DNA from: CAG-873 sp910578365
GTDB taxonomy: Bacteria; Bacteroidota; Bacteroidia; Bacteroidales; Muribaculaceae
Direction of reading: 5' to 3'
Assembly (NCBI GenBank): GCA_951635545.1
Contig: OX620685.1
Span: 868,001-932,000 of the forward strand
Length of the DNA: 64,000 nt
Shown here: positions 53,825-62,594 of the stretch, piece after piece
Layout: each line of letters starts with the position of its first letter
Position numbering within the stretch: the stretch's first letter is position 1
Notes under the pieces: generated by a model
What the model saw: the letters and a program-made list of their open reading frames with translations, nothing else
Told to the model about the DNA's origin: nothing
Databases searched by the model: none
Program-made: the position numbers and the translations under genes

Positions 53825-56328
53825 GTCGCACCCTCCTTCCTCTCGTTGGCGAGCATCTTGATGGCAGCTTCGGTGTCGCCACCTAATTGCTTCGCTTTGT
53901 TGAGTACCTGAATCTTCTCCGTTTCCTCAGTAGTGTAGCAGAGATATTCCTCCATTGACACCTCCGTGGCATAGACCGCTGACTGTGTGCCGCCGAGACC
54001 AATCCATACCTCTTTATATAGGCGGTTGGGATTGTTCGCCATGTTGATACTGAGTATCTGGCTTTTATCCTTGTCGGTCAGACCGAGCAGCTCCTGAATC
54101 TGGTCGAAGCGATTCATGTACTTGCGCTGGTCGAGCAGGATTTTACAGTCGGAGTTGTTGATGATAGTCTCTTTCACGATAGGACTGGAGATTATATCAT
54201 CTACCTCCTGTGTTACCACCACAGCCTCGCCAAAATATTTACGCACAGTCTTATAGAGGTACTTCATATACTCCGCCATGTTAGCCGAAGAAAGAGCCTT
54301 CCAAGCCTCCTCACAGATAAGTACTTTCCGGATACCTTTGAGCCTTCGCATCTTGTTGATGAAAGCCTCCATGATGATGATTGTCACCACAGGAAAAAGG
54401 TCCTTATTATCCTTGATACTGTCTATTTCAAAGACAATGAAGCGTTTACCGAGCAGGTCGATATTCTCTTTGGAGTTGAGCAGGAAGTCAAAACGGCCTC
54501 CGTGGTAATACTGCCTCAGAGTAGTCAGGAAGTTGTCAATGTCGAAATCCTGCTTATAGATGGGGATAGGACGTTGCGCCATTTCAGCGCGATACTCGTC
54601 ACGCATAAACTCATAGAACGAGTCGAAGCACGGAACTATGTCCTTATTCTTAGCCATTTTTTCAAGGAACATCGACAACGCCGAGCCTAATTCACCGCTT
54701 TCGGTCTTGCTCACCCTGTCGTCCTCTGACTTCCAGAGAGTCAGGAGCAGCGTCTTGATGGAGTCTTTCTTCTCCACATCGAAGACTCCGTCATCGGTGT
54801 AGAAAGGATTGAACGAAATCGGGCTGTCCTCGGTATAGGTGTAATAGACACCATCTTCGCCATGCGTCTTATTATGAATCAGATTGCAAAGCCCCTCGTA
54901 AGAATTGCCGGTGTCAATCAGGAGGATATGCGCTCCCTGCTCATAATATTGTCGGACAAAATGGTTGGTGAAGAAAGACTTACCGCTGCCTGATGGTCCG
55001 AGGATGAATTTGTTGCGGTTGGTCGTGATACCTCTTTTCATCGGCTCATCGCTAATATCCAAGTGGATAGGCTTACCTGTAAGGCGGTCAACCATTTTGA
55101 TGCCGAATGGTGACAGGCTACTGCGGTAATTTGTCTCGGCAGTGAAGAAGCACACGGCAGGCTCAATGAAAGTGTAGAAACTTTCCTCGGCTGGGAAATC
55201 AGCCTCGTTGCCGGGCATTGCCGACCAGAACAGTGTCGGGCAGTCAATGGTGTTGTGCCGTGGCATACAACCCATTGTCGCCAACTGACCACCGACATCA
55301 TTTTTGATGCGCCGCAGTTCCTCGGTGTCATCGCTCCATGCCATGATGTTGACATGGCAGCGGACGGAGGTAAGACCGTATGAGTGAGCCTCGTTGAGAT
55401 AGCGGTCAATCCACTCTTTGTTAATTGCGTTTGAGCGTGAGTAGCGGCTCAACGAGTTCATATTGCGGGCAGTCTTCTCAAATCTTGCCAAGTTCTCATC
55501 ATGGTCATCAATCAGCACATACTGGTTGACGATATGGTTGCAGGGCAACAGCAACCCGATGGGTGAGGCAAACGAGAGACGGCAGTCGCTCCGGTCAGTC
55601 GATAACCGCTCATAACGGTTATCGGTGCTGACTTTTGCGGGGAGATCGTCGGTATCGGACAGCGTGTGCAGACAGAGCATCTTGTCGCCAATCCGCATAT
55701 GACGGGCATCGAGGTCTATGTCCTCTAAGCAGGTAACATCGTCCATTGTCAGCGACATATACTTCTCGATAAGCCCGGAAGTATTCTCTGTTCCGACCAG
55801 CTCATCATCAGAGAGGCGACGCAACTTTATATAGCCGGTGTCATTGATGATACGCTCGAACTGTTCCACCGACTCCATGAACTTGACAACCATCTCGTGA
55901 TTGAGTTCCTTCGGGGTGATTCGACCACGGCAGAGAGTGGAGAAGTTGCTCTGCTGACGCGCCCTTTCTTTCGTGGTCTTTGTCAGGAACAGATAGCACT
56001 TGTGGGCGAGATATGGACGCTCATTGAAGTGGCGTTCAAAACTCCTGTCCAAAAAGGATAAATCATCCTTTTGCAACTCCGGCTGATACTTCTCCGAGCA
56101 GAACCAGTCTTGTTTGTGGACTACCGAATAATGCGGCAGCACCTTGATTGCCTTGCACCATGCTCCGTGCATGGCTTCATATTCGGCAGATGTCACTGTA
56201 AAGAGTTCCGGCAGACTGACCTCGAAGGCGACCGTTATATCGGCATCTTTGCTGATGATACAGCCGTGTTCCACGGCGAGCAGCGGCAACTTGGATTCCA
56301 GTGTTGTGGCTTTCAGTATATTTCTCAT
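53821..56328 (-). CDS. traG: TraG (VirB4-type conjugation ATPase) of ICE-B, intact
   Basis: The 835-residue protein powers assembly of the transfer apparatus. Walker A is FILGPSGSGKSFFTNHF near residue 438-454; Walker B is KVLICEEAWKAL near 677-688; VVTQEVDDI follows. The N-terminal half aligns in layout with the truncated ICE-A TraG. It overlaps traF by 4 bp. Confidence 0.95.
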   Translation of the reverse strand: MRNILKATTLESKLPLLAVEHGCIISKDADITVAFEVSLPELFTVTSAEYEAMHGAWCKAIKVLPHYSVVHKQDWFCSEKYQPELQKDDLSFLDRSFERHFNERPYLAHKCYLFLTKTTKERARQQSNFSTLCRGRITPKELNHEMVVKFMESVEQFERIINDTGYIKLRRLSDDELVGTENTSGLIEKYMSLTMDDVTCLEDIDLDARHMRIGDKMLCLHTLSDTDDLPAKVSTDNRYERLSTDRSDCRLSFASPIGLLLPCNHIVNQYVLIDDHDENLARFEKTARNMNSLSRYSRSNAINKEWIDRYLNEAHSYGLTSVRCHVNIMAWSDDTEELRRIKNDVGGQLATMGCMPRHNTIDCPTLFWSAMPGNEADFPAEESFYTFIEPAVCFFTAETNYRSSLSPFGIKMVDRLTGKPIHLDISDEPMKRGITTNRNKFILGPSGSGKSFFTNHFVRQYYEQGAHILLIDTGNSYEGLCNLIHNKTHGEDGVYYTYTEDSPISFNPFYTDDGVFDVEKKDSIKTLLLTLWKSEDDRVSKTESGELGSALSMFLEKMAKNKDIVPCFDSFYEFMRDEYRAEMAQRPIPIYKQDFDIDNFLTTLRQYYHGGRFDFLLNSKENIDLLGKRFIVFEIDSIKDNKDLFPVVTIIIMEAFINKMRRLKGIRKVLICEEAWKALSSANMAEYMKYLYKTVRKYFGEAVVVTQEVDDIISSPIVKETIINNSDCKILLDQRKYMNRFDQIQELLGLTDKDKSQILSINMANNPNRLYKEVWIGLGGTQSAVYATEVSMEEYLCYTTEETEKIQVLNKAKQLGGDTEAAIKMLANERKEGAT

Positions 56329-56645
56329 TTCTTCCTGTATCTGATTAGGCGGTTAAGGCGAAGACGGTTAATGATGTAGCGCGGATGATATTTCACAGCG
56401 GCAAGTTTCATCAGACCGTACTGCCCGTACTTGGCATTGAGATGGAAGGTGAGCCAGACAAGGACTGAGGCGGCAGTAACGCCAAACCCTATGCAGATCC
56501 ATTGGGACAAGCCGGCGATATACATGATGACGAATACCACGAACAGCGCGAGCAAGCCCCCGGCAAAGATGAACAGATACTGCGCCTTCAGACCCTTGTA
56601 CTCTACACTTCTACCAATACCCTTATTGATAGAATATTCAGCCAT
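56325..56645 (-). CDS. traF: TraF (DUF4133, VirB3-like) of ICE-B
   Basis: The 106-residue protein starts at MAEYSINKG (56645), sharing one base with the traE stop; a longer upstream frame lies inside traE. KGIGRSVEYKGLKAQYLF and two membrane helices fit DUF4133. Confidence 0.9.
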   Translation of the reverse strand: MAEYSINKGIGRSVEYKGLKAQYLFIFAGGLLALFVVFVIMYIAGLSQWICIGFGVTAASVLVWLTFHLNAKYGQYGLMKLAAVKYHPRYIINRLRLNRLIRYRKK

Positions 56646-56986
56646 TAGAGGAAGAACGAGCGGAGGATTGTAGCGGCCACAATCAGGAAGATACACGCTC
56701 CGAACCACGACGCGGCGGTCTTGGTTGTGTCGGGATCTCCGCTCGACCACTTGGAATAGACCTTGACACCGCCGATAAGACCGACAACCGCGCCAATGGC
56801 GTAGATGAGCTTGGTGCCCGGGTCGAAATACGATGTCACCATAGAGGTAGCCTCATTGATGCCGCTCAGACCGTTGCCGGCGGCAGCGGCACGGAGACCG
56901 CCGAGAAGTCCGGCGATGAGAGCCACCATAAGGCGGCACTTGAAAATGAGATACTTGTTTTTGAGATTCTTAAAAGTCTTTTTCAT
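56645..56986 (-). CDS. traE: TraE (DUF4134) of ICE-B
   Basis: The 113-residue protein has a signal/membrane N-terminus and NEATSMVTSYFDPGTKLIYAI then LIGGVKVYSKWSSGDPDT, the DUF4134 pattern, and a final membrane helix. The 152-bp gap upstream (56987-57138) holds no gene. Confidence 0.9.
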   Translation of the reverse strand: MKKTFKNLKNKYLIFKCRLMVALIAGLLGGLRAAAAGNGLSGINEATSMVTSYFDPGTKLIYAIGAVVGLIGGVKVYSKWSSGDPDTTKTAASWFGACIFLIVAATILRSFFL

Positions 56987-57138
56987 GTTCTTGTTTCAGT
57001 TTGTGAAGCACGGGCAGCCCCCGACCGCTCCGCAACCGGGAGCAGCCCACACTTCGGGTTTAGAAAATTGGGGTTGGATTTTTTGCCCTTTCGGACGTGG
57101 ATCAGTGGTTTTGCTAACTTATTGTTTTAGCGATAGAC

Positions 57139-57912
57139 TCAGAGATTAAAGACATCTTCGGGATTAAACTCATCGTCATTCTTGGGGAAAAGAATCGTGG
57201 TCTTATTCTTGATGACAGCCTTGACTTTCCTCGGCTCTTTTTCAGTGAATGAGACACGAATACTTTCGGATACACAGGCTTTTACGCCTTTTAAGATTTC
57301 ATCGTCAGTTGCGATCTTATCCATAAGGTTAGTATCCATGAGTTTATCGAAGATGTCTCCGGCTTTTGCCTTCTCCTCGGGTGTAGCATTGGGATTTTCG
57401 GCAGTTTTGAGAGCCTCTTCAATTTCATCAATAGAAGTACCGGTAGCAGATGGTGCAGATACCATGTCACCGTCAACATCATTGATGCGTACATCCTCAA
57501 ATGCCTTGGCCTCTTCCTCTTTGGACATTCGGGCATGGGGTGTAAACACCTCTTCTTCAGTTGTCGGCTTTTCGGTGGATTCCTTAAATTCCACATCTTC
57601 CGGCCTTACATCACCGAGCATACTCTCTTTAAGCTGCCTGATTTCTTCCTTTACTCTGAAATTAACCTGTTCCTGAATGAACTCTTCGATGTTGCTGTCT
57701 ATGACAGTCCTACTTTTGCCAACACGGGGTTTTGAGGCAGTTTCAGATTGAGGCTCATTCTTGGCTTCTTCTTTGTTCTGTCCCGGATTGCTCACAGGCT
57801 TATCGGTGCCCATCAACTTCTTATTGCGGTCGTTGAGCAGATAAAAGAGAAGACCGACATTTGACAATGCTACAGTTCCCAGCAGAATCAATGATATTCC
57901 GGTCATAGGCAT
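57139..57912 (-). CDS. traD: TraD-like anchored protein of ICE-B
   Basis: The 257-residue protein has one N-terminal membrane helix (ISLILLGTVALSNVGLLFYLL), then a highly acidic, Glu/Lys/Pro-rich cytoplasmic region and a C-terminal globular end (CVSESIRVSFTEKEPRKV). It overlaps the next gene upstream by 10 bp. The function is unknown. Confidence 0.7.
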   Translation of the reverse strand: MPMTGISLILLGTVALSNVGLLFYLLNDRNKKLMGTDKPVSNPGQNKEEAKNEPQSETASKPRVGKSRTVIDSNIEEFIQEQVNFRVKEEIRQLKESMLGDVRPEDVEFKESTEKPTTEEEVFTPHARMSKEEEAKAFEDVRINDVDGDMVSAPSATGTSIDEIEEALKTAENPNATPEEKAKAGDIFDKLMDTNLMDKIATDDEILKGVKACVSESIRVSFTEKEPRKVKAVIKNKTTILFPKNDDEFNPEDVFNL

Positions 57913-58157
57913 TCGGGATTATCGTTGAAGATTGAGAAAAGTTCTTCGAGATGCCCGAGGAAGTCCGGCTTATTCTTCTTGAAGTGATCCATCAGAACAT
58001 TGTTGACGAAACCACCAATAGTTAGACCGGTGTTGGCTGTCGCCAACTTTATGAGGTTGTGAAGTTTGGGATCGACGCCAACCAGATTACACTGGTAGTA
58101 GGGCAAATTCAGGGTGCGAGGTTCTATGAACTTCTTGCGATAATCTGCTACACTCAT
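57903..58157 (-). CDS. Small DUF3408-like protein 1 of ICE-B
   Basis: The 84-residue protein: the helix pair LHNLIKLATANTGLTIGGFVNNVLMDHF resembles the C-terminal part of DUF3408/ribbon-helix-helix proteins. It overlaps the following paralogue by 4 bp. It may bind DNA as a dimer. Confidence 0.65.
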   Translation of the reverse strand: MSVADYRKKFIEPRTLNLPYYQCNLVGVDPKLHNLIKLATANTGLTIGGFVNNVLMDHFKKNKPDFLGHLEELFSIFNDNPECL

Positions 58158-58468
58158 AGTATTACAGTTTTTTCGCCTTCGGCGGTGAGTTCATTGATTA
58201 TATCTCGGTTCTCGCAGAGGTGTTTGACCAGAATACTTGTAACGTAAGCTCCAACTGTCAGACCCTCGATGTCATAAAGTTTTACCAGTTTCAGGAGTTT
58301 GTTAACAAGTTCTCGGGGTACGAAGATGCCTTTACGGGCACCTACGTCGGCAGGGGTGAGAAAATCCTCGGTATATGCCGAGACTCTCTCTTTGTCAGGG
58401 GTGTCGGTGCAGACTTCCCCGGAGACCTTATTGCAAGTGCGCAGGTCACAGAATTTAGTATGTACCAT
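58154..58468 (-). CDS. Small DUF3408-like protein 2 of ICE-B
   Basis: The 104-residue protein has the same fold signature (VNKLLKLVKLYDIEGLTVGAY then ILVKHLCENRD) with GIFVPRE before it, like RHH antirepressors. It is a paralogue of the 84-residue protein and of TraB. Confidence 0.65.
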   Translation of the reverse strand: MVHTKFCDLRTCNKVSGEVCTDTPDKERVSAYTEDFLTPADVGARKGIFVPRELVNKLLKLVKLYDIEGLTVGAYVTSILVKHLCENRDIINELTAEGEKTVIL

Positions 58469-58474
58469 ATTGTT

Positions 58475-58972
58475 TTAGAGTTTAGGAGGGCATTTCTTTG
58501 CTATGCCCATGATGATTTTATAATAATGTTTGAAATGCTCAGTCAGAACATTGTCGATATATGTCGCCATATTGGCATCTTCGCCGAGCATTTCGAGAAT
58601 GGCTTTTATTCTCTTGCGGTGTCTTTCGCGGATCATGACCTGTCGGCCCTTTTGGGTGACCTGACGGAAATTGTTGTTTACAATGAAGTCTTTGATAAAC
58701 TCAATTTCAGAATCGGTCATATTGAGTGACTGGTATTTTTCGATAGCATCAATTTCATCGGGGTCGAACCAGTCATTCATCATCTCCGGTGGCTCTTCCG
58801 CAACTTCTGCTTTCTTTGCTGCCTTCTTCGGGGGCTTGTCACTTTCAGGAGGAGCGGTATTAACAGAATCATTTGCGGTATGATAGCCCGGGACAGCATC
58901 TTCACGTACACTTTCAATGAAGTTGTCGCTGTCAAAATGACATTCTTCTCGTTTTGCCATAGGCTTACACAT
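58475..58972 (-). CDS. traB: TraB-like DUF3408 protein of ICE-B
   Basis: The 165-residue protein has a disordered N-terminal half (PPESDKPPKKAAKKAE) and a C-terminal DUF3408 domain (QVMIRERHRKRIKAILEML, YIDNVLTEHFKHYY). It overlaps the traA end by 8 bp. Confidence 0.8.
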   Translation of the reverse strand: MCKPMAKREECHFDSDNFIESVREDAVPGYHTANDSVNTAPPESDKPPKKAAKKAEVAEEPPEMMNDWFDPDEIDAIEKYQSLNMTDSEIEFIKDFIVNNNFRQVTQKGRQVMIRERHRKRIKAILEMLGEDANMATYIDNVLTEHFKHYYKIIMGIAKKCPPKL

Positions 58973-59723
58973 TTATGATTTTACGGATTTCGGCAACGAG
59001 TTCCGGAAGATTGCTACCTTTCAGCAATCGTTTGTCCGGCGGCAGCAGTGTGGAACGGAATACTCCGCTATTGCCTATCTCATGGCCGTCTTTCTCAAAC
59101 TTATCGCTTTTGACGAGGACGGTATCGAGAGAATCAAGACCAAGCTTTGCGATATATCTGTCGATAATCTCACAGAGTCTTGTTTTCTCACGGGTTCTGA
59201 TTTTGTTCCAAATCAGATGTAGCCCCTTTATGTGGGTTTCTCCAGTGGTGATCATCCTGTTATTGACGTGATTCGCGAAAGTGATGGAACTTGCCATTTC
59301 TCCGGTCTCGGTGGTAATGGGGACGAATACATAGTCCATGTTCGCAATCAGGTTTACGGTTGCACGGTCATTGATGGTTCCTGTTATGTCGAAAAACACA
59401 ACCGCCGGGGTATTACCCTCATCAATGTGCTGCTGCGCCACCTTATACGCCTCAGACGGATGAACCAGAAGAATCTTGTAGGGTCTTTTGCGGAACTTTT
59501 CATAGAACCGGCGCATCGCCCTTTTCAGAAACGGGTTCTCTTTTGTGACCAGTAGGTCGTGCTCACGATAGACATTGAGTGAATGCTGTGTGCTGTCACA
59601 GTCCATCGCCGCGACCTCGACTCCTTCGACGTAGTATAAGTAACTTGCGACGAGAGTGGTCAGAGTCGATTTGCCCGCGCCACCTTTCTGGGTGGCGAAG
59701 GCGACAAATACAGGGTCGCTCAT
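58965..59723 (-). CDS. traA: TraA (ParA-type ATPase) of ICE-B
   Basis: The 252-residue ATPase begins MSDPVFVAFATQKGGAGKS; the deviant Walker A is QKGGAGKSTL and AAMDCDSTQHSLNVY follows near 39-53. A longer frame starting at 59804 has no family similarity, so 59723 is used. It is the first gene of the tra operon. Confidence 0.92.
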   Translation of the reverse strand: MSDPVFVAFATQKGGAGKSTLTTLVASYLYYVEGVEVAAMDCDSTQHSLNVYREHDLLVTKENPFLKRAMRRFYEKFRKRPYKILLVHPSEAYKVAQQHIDEGNTPAVVFFDITGTINDRATVNLIANMDYVFVPITTETGEMASSITFANHVNNRMITTGETHIKGLHLIWNKIRTREKTRLCEIIDRYIAKLGLDSLDTVLVKSDKFEKDGHEIGNSGVFRSTLLPPDKRLLKGSNLPELVAEIRKIINV

Positions 59724-59949
59724 AGTTTTAATAAATTTGGTTGGTGAAGTGTCGGCAACATTTGCCACTGGCGTTGCCCGGCTTGATAACCGTGTCCGGG
59801 TCAACTTATCTTCTGCTTGAAGACCGGCTTATGTCATATCGCAGAAGGAATGTCAGGCGGTTCAATCGGAATCTGAACAAAGATTCATACACCAATACTT
59901 CGGTTATTTTTTGAGAATTTGTTAACGGCTCCGAGGAGCCAAGTGTTTA
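59724..59949. other. Non-coding region upstream of ICE-B traA
   Basis: The promoter of the tra operon must lie here. A compact inverted repeat GGCTCC/GGAGCC is found at about 59925-59938. No gene is visible before the IS4-type element. Confidence 0.4.
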
Positions 59950-61298
59950 ATCCGTTAAAAATCTGATGTTTAGCATGAAAATTTAACACTAAAAATTTGG
60001 TCAAGTCGTTGATTTTCAGTAACTTTAAGGTTATTCCACGACACTTAAAGACATGCTGATTTTCGAACTACTTGACCAATATGAGGGCATCTGCCGGAGA
60101 GCTTTCTTCGGTTGCGCTACAAAGTTAAACAAAACTTTCAAAGCAAACATCATCGAGATACTGATTTTAATCATGTGCATACCGCGAAAGATAAACTTTC
60201 TTCAACTTGGACGCTACGGGAGACGTAAGGAACAGCGATACCGCCAGACATTCCGTAAGGATTTCGACTGGCTGTGCTTCAACATGAATCTCGCTGCCGA
60301 CCGTTTCCAGTATGGCATGAAACGACTGGCTATCGCCATCGATCCCAGCTATGTCTCCAAAGCGGGCAAAAAGACAGACCATGTCGGTCGGTTCTGGTCT
60401 GGATGTGCTTCGGCTGTGAAGCATGGACTTGAGATACTTGGTATCGCTGTGGTCGATGCAGACATCAAGGACGCGATGATGCTTCGTGCCGTGCAGACTC
60501 TTAACGCGACAGAACTTAAAGCCAAGGATATGACGTTGAGCCAGTGGTATCTGTCAGTATTGGAGAAGTATCGTACTGATTTATTGAAAATCACTTCATT
60601 GCTCGTTGCCGATGCCGCTTTCTCCGTACTGCCGTTTGTCGAGGGTCTGAAAGAAATCGGCTTCTCACTGATAAGCCGTCTGCGTTCCAATGCCGTGCTG
60701 TATTACATTTACGAAGGCCCGCGAACCGGCAAAAGAGGACGCCCCAAGACCAAGGATGGCAAGATTGACTTCTCCAATCCCGACAAAAGCAGGATGACCC
60801 GGCTTGACATCGCGCCCGAGGAGGGCGAAGCCTTTGAACTTGTGGCATGGTGCAAGTCACTGAAGCAGAAAATACGGCTGGTAATCCATTATCTGCCCGG
60901 AGGTGTACACCGACTGTATTTCTCAACAGACACCTCTGTCTGTGGCAAAGATGTCTATGACATATACCGGACACGGTTTCAGATCGAGTTCTGTTTCCGT
61001 GACGGTCACCAGTTCACGGGATTGCTCGACTGTCAGGCTCGCAATGAAAAGGCTTTGGATTTTGCCTACAACGCTTCGCTTGCCGCCGTCAACATCACTA
61101 AGGTGCTCAGGAAGCAGACGAAGATGCCCTTTTCTATTGGTCAAATTAAGTCTCTGATGGTCAACGCTCATTTCATAAAAAGATTTTTTGACCTGAGCGG
61201 AATTGACCCGAACAAGACTTTAAATGCTAAACTTGTCAAAGAACTCCTTGGCTTGGCGGTAGATGCCGCTTAGCCTATGAATAATTTTTTAACGAACT
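59950..61298 (+). mobile_element. IS4-type insertion sequence 2 (approximate ends)
   Basis: Imperfect inverted ends, CCGTTAAAAAT on the left and (complement) TTCGTTAAAAAAT on the right, enclose one transposase gene; total about 1.35 kb. I do not see a clear target duplication, so the ends are uncertain by a few bases. Confidence 0.65.
60053..61273 (+). CDS. IS4-type transposase 2 (406 residues)
   Basis: The DDE transposase has RLAIAIDPSYVSKAGKKT (Asp), SLLVADAAFSVLPF (Asp) and RFQIEFCFRDGHQFTGL (the YREK-like Glu region). The frame is intact. It sits between the ICE-B traA gene and the mob region, separating the divergent operons. Confidence 0.88.
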   Translation: MLIFELLDQYEGICRRAFFGCATKLNKTFKANIIEILILIMCIPRKINFLQLGRYGRRKEQRYRQTFRKDFDWLCFNMNLAADRFQYGMKRLAIAIDPSYVSKAGKKTDHVGRFWSGCASAVKHGLEILGIAVVDADIKDAMMLRAVQTLNATELKAKDMTLSQWYLSVLEKYRTDLLKITSLLVADAAFSVLPFVEGLKEIGFSLISRLRSNAVLYYIYEGPRTGKRGRPKTKDGKIDFSNPDKSRMTRLDIAPEEGEAFELVAWCKSLKQKIRLVIHYLPGGVHRLYFSTDTSVCGKDVYDIYRTRFQIEFCFRDGHQFTGLLDCQARNEKALDFAYNASLAAVNITKVLRKQTKMPFSIGQIKSLMVNAHFIKRFFDLSGIDPNKTLNAKLVKELLGLAVDAA

Positions 61299-61303
61299 AT
61301 TGT

Positions 61304-61387
61304 ACACATGTTCATACACATATCCATACACATGGTCATACACATGGCTATACACATGGCTATACACATGGTCATACACATGAATGT
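61304..61387. repeat. Seven tandem 12-bp repeats (ACACATGNNCAT)
   Basis: Units start every 12 bases from 61304: ACACATGTTCAT, ACACATATCCAT, ACACATGGTCAT, ACACATGGCTAT twice, ACACATGGTCAT and ACACATGAATGT. They look like iterons, upstream of mobA. Confidence 0.8.
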
Positions 61388-62010
61388 AGATGTATTCCGA
61401 CATTCAAATGAAGGAATGAAAGTATGCACATTCATTCATTTAAGTAGATGTCAAGACATTTGAACACATACAGGGATGGATAAATGGATGTATAATTGAA
61501 TGAGTGTTTCATCATCTCTCTGAATGTGGGAATGTCTGTTCATCCTTTTGTATCCTCATACATATTTCTGAATGCTTCTACACACATACACATTTACACA
61601 CAAATGTATCTGCATTCGGATTTACATATTCAGGTTTGAATGAATGTTCATCCATAGGTCTCATCAAGTGAGCCTTTGTGCAAGTATAACGATGATTGTT
61701 TGTAAAAAGATTTCTGATTATCAGTCACTTCCCAATATTTCCGAAATTTTTCCCAACATTTCCCAACTTTTTTACAAAGAAAAAACTTTTGCCTGTGGTT
61801 TCTATGTTATTCAATCAAGGCAAGGACGCGCCCAGACGCGATCCGACAGACTCCAAGCATCTGTTTTTCGGCGACACCATAATATAATATCAGGTAAAGA
61901 CCGGCACCGGATGTTGATATTTTCTGTTTTGATGTACTGGATTTCCCATTATCGGAACAAACTCTCAGACTTCCGCCCCGGTATCACAAGATAGATGTCC
62001 ACAAGAACAT
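61388..62010. other. Non-coding region upstream of mobA
   Basis: Over 600 bp with no convincing gene. The first 250 bp are rich in GAATG/CATTC and CACATAC motifs (for example near 61430, 61530, 61640); then runs of T/C (TTTCCCAACATTTCCCAAC near 61755-61775). It could be part of the origin-of-transfer region. Confidence 0.45.
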
Positions 62011-62011
62011 A

Positions 62012-62105
62012 GCAAGGTATGCTTTCTGCTGCATGAAATGCAATTTGCAGCAGAAAACCCTTGCCATGTGCATGGAGCCTGCGATTACTCCAAAGTCGTA
62101 ATCGC
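62012..62105. other. Stem-loops upstream of mobA (candidate oriT of ICE-B)
   Basis: Two neighbouring stem-loops: TTTCTGCTGCA/TGCAGCAGAAA (62023-62033 and 62046-62056), enclosed by GCAAGG/CCTTGC, and GCGATTAC/GTAATCGC (62081-62088 and 62098-62105). They end about 60 bp before mobA, a normal position for nic-site hairpins. Confidence 0.55.
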
Positions 62106-62168
62106 CAAAGAAAACCTGCGGTGCAGTCATACACCATTTTTTCAAAAACCACTTAATCCCCGTTTTTT

Positions 62169-62594
62169 ATGAAACAGAATTTTAAGAAATCCGGGCGTCA
62201 CCCTAAGATTGACCCCACGGCCTTCCGATGTTCCGTGAACTTCTCGGCATCGGAACAAGCATTGCTCTTGTCAATGCACGATAAATCAGGCATCGCCTCA
62301 TTATCTGCTTTTATAAAAATGCAGATTTTTGGTAAGCCTTTCAAGGTGTTCGTTGTCGATGAGAATACCCGTATTTTCATCGACAAACTATCTGCTCTCA
62401 ACTCCCATTATCGGACTGTTGCCATAGACTACGACCTTCTGTTGAAGACGCTGCGCGAGAATTTCACTGAAAAGAAAGCTATGGCAGTGCTTGCCAAACT
62501 GGAGGCACATACGATTGAACTTGTTAAAACCAACCGCGAGATTGTCGCTCTCGCAAAGATGTTCGATGAGCGATGGTCGCTAAAATCTCAGTAG
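62169..62594 (+). CDS. mobA: MobA relaxosome accessory protein of ICE-B
   Basis: The 141-residue protein has an RHH-like N-terminal part (FRCSVNFSASEQALLLSMHD, ASLSAFIKMQIFG) and a helical C-terminus. Bacteroidales MobA proteins bind oriT and help MobB. Its end overlaps mobB by 22 bp. Confidence 0.85.
   Translation: MKQNFKKSGRHPKIDPTAFRCSVNFSASEQALLLSMHDKSGIASLSAFIKMQIFGKPFKVFVVDENTRIFIDKLSALNSHYRTVAIDYDLLLKTLRENFTEKKAMAVLAKLEAHTIELVKTNREIVALAKMFDERWSLKSQ

Noticed and set aside
61304..61387. 12-bp repeats as a CRISPR array or a repeat protein
   Set aside because: No spacers are present and no cas genes are near; the frame reading repeated Ile-His-Met ends after about 50 codons.
61644..61994. 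116-codon frame upstream of mobA
   Set aside because: Low-complexity T/C-rich DNA, no recognisable domain, and it lies in a probable origin region.
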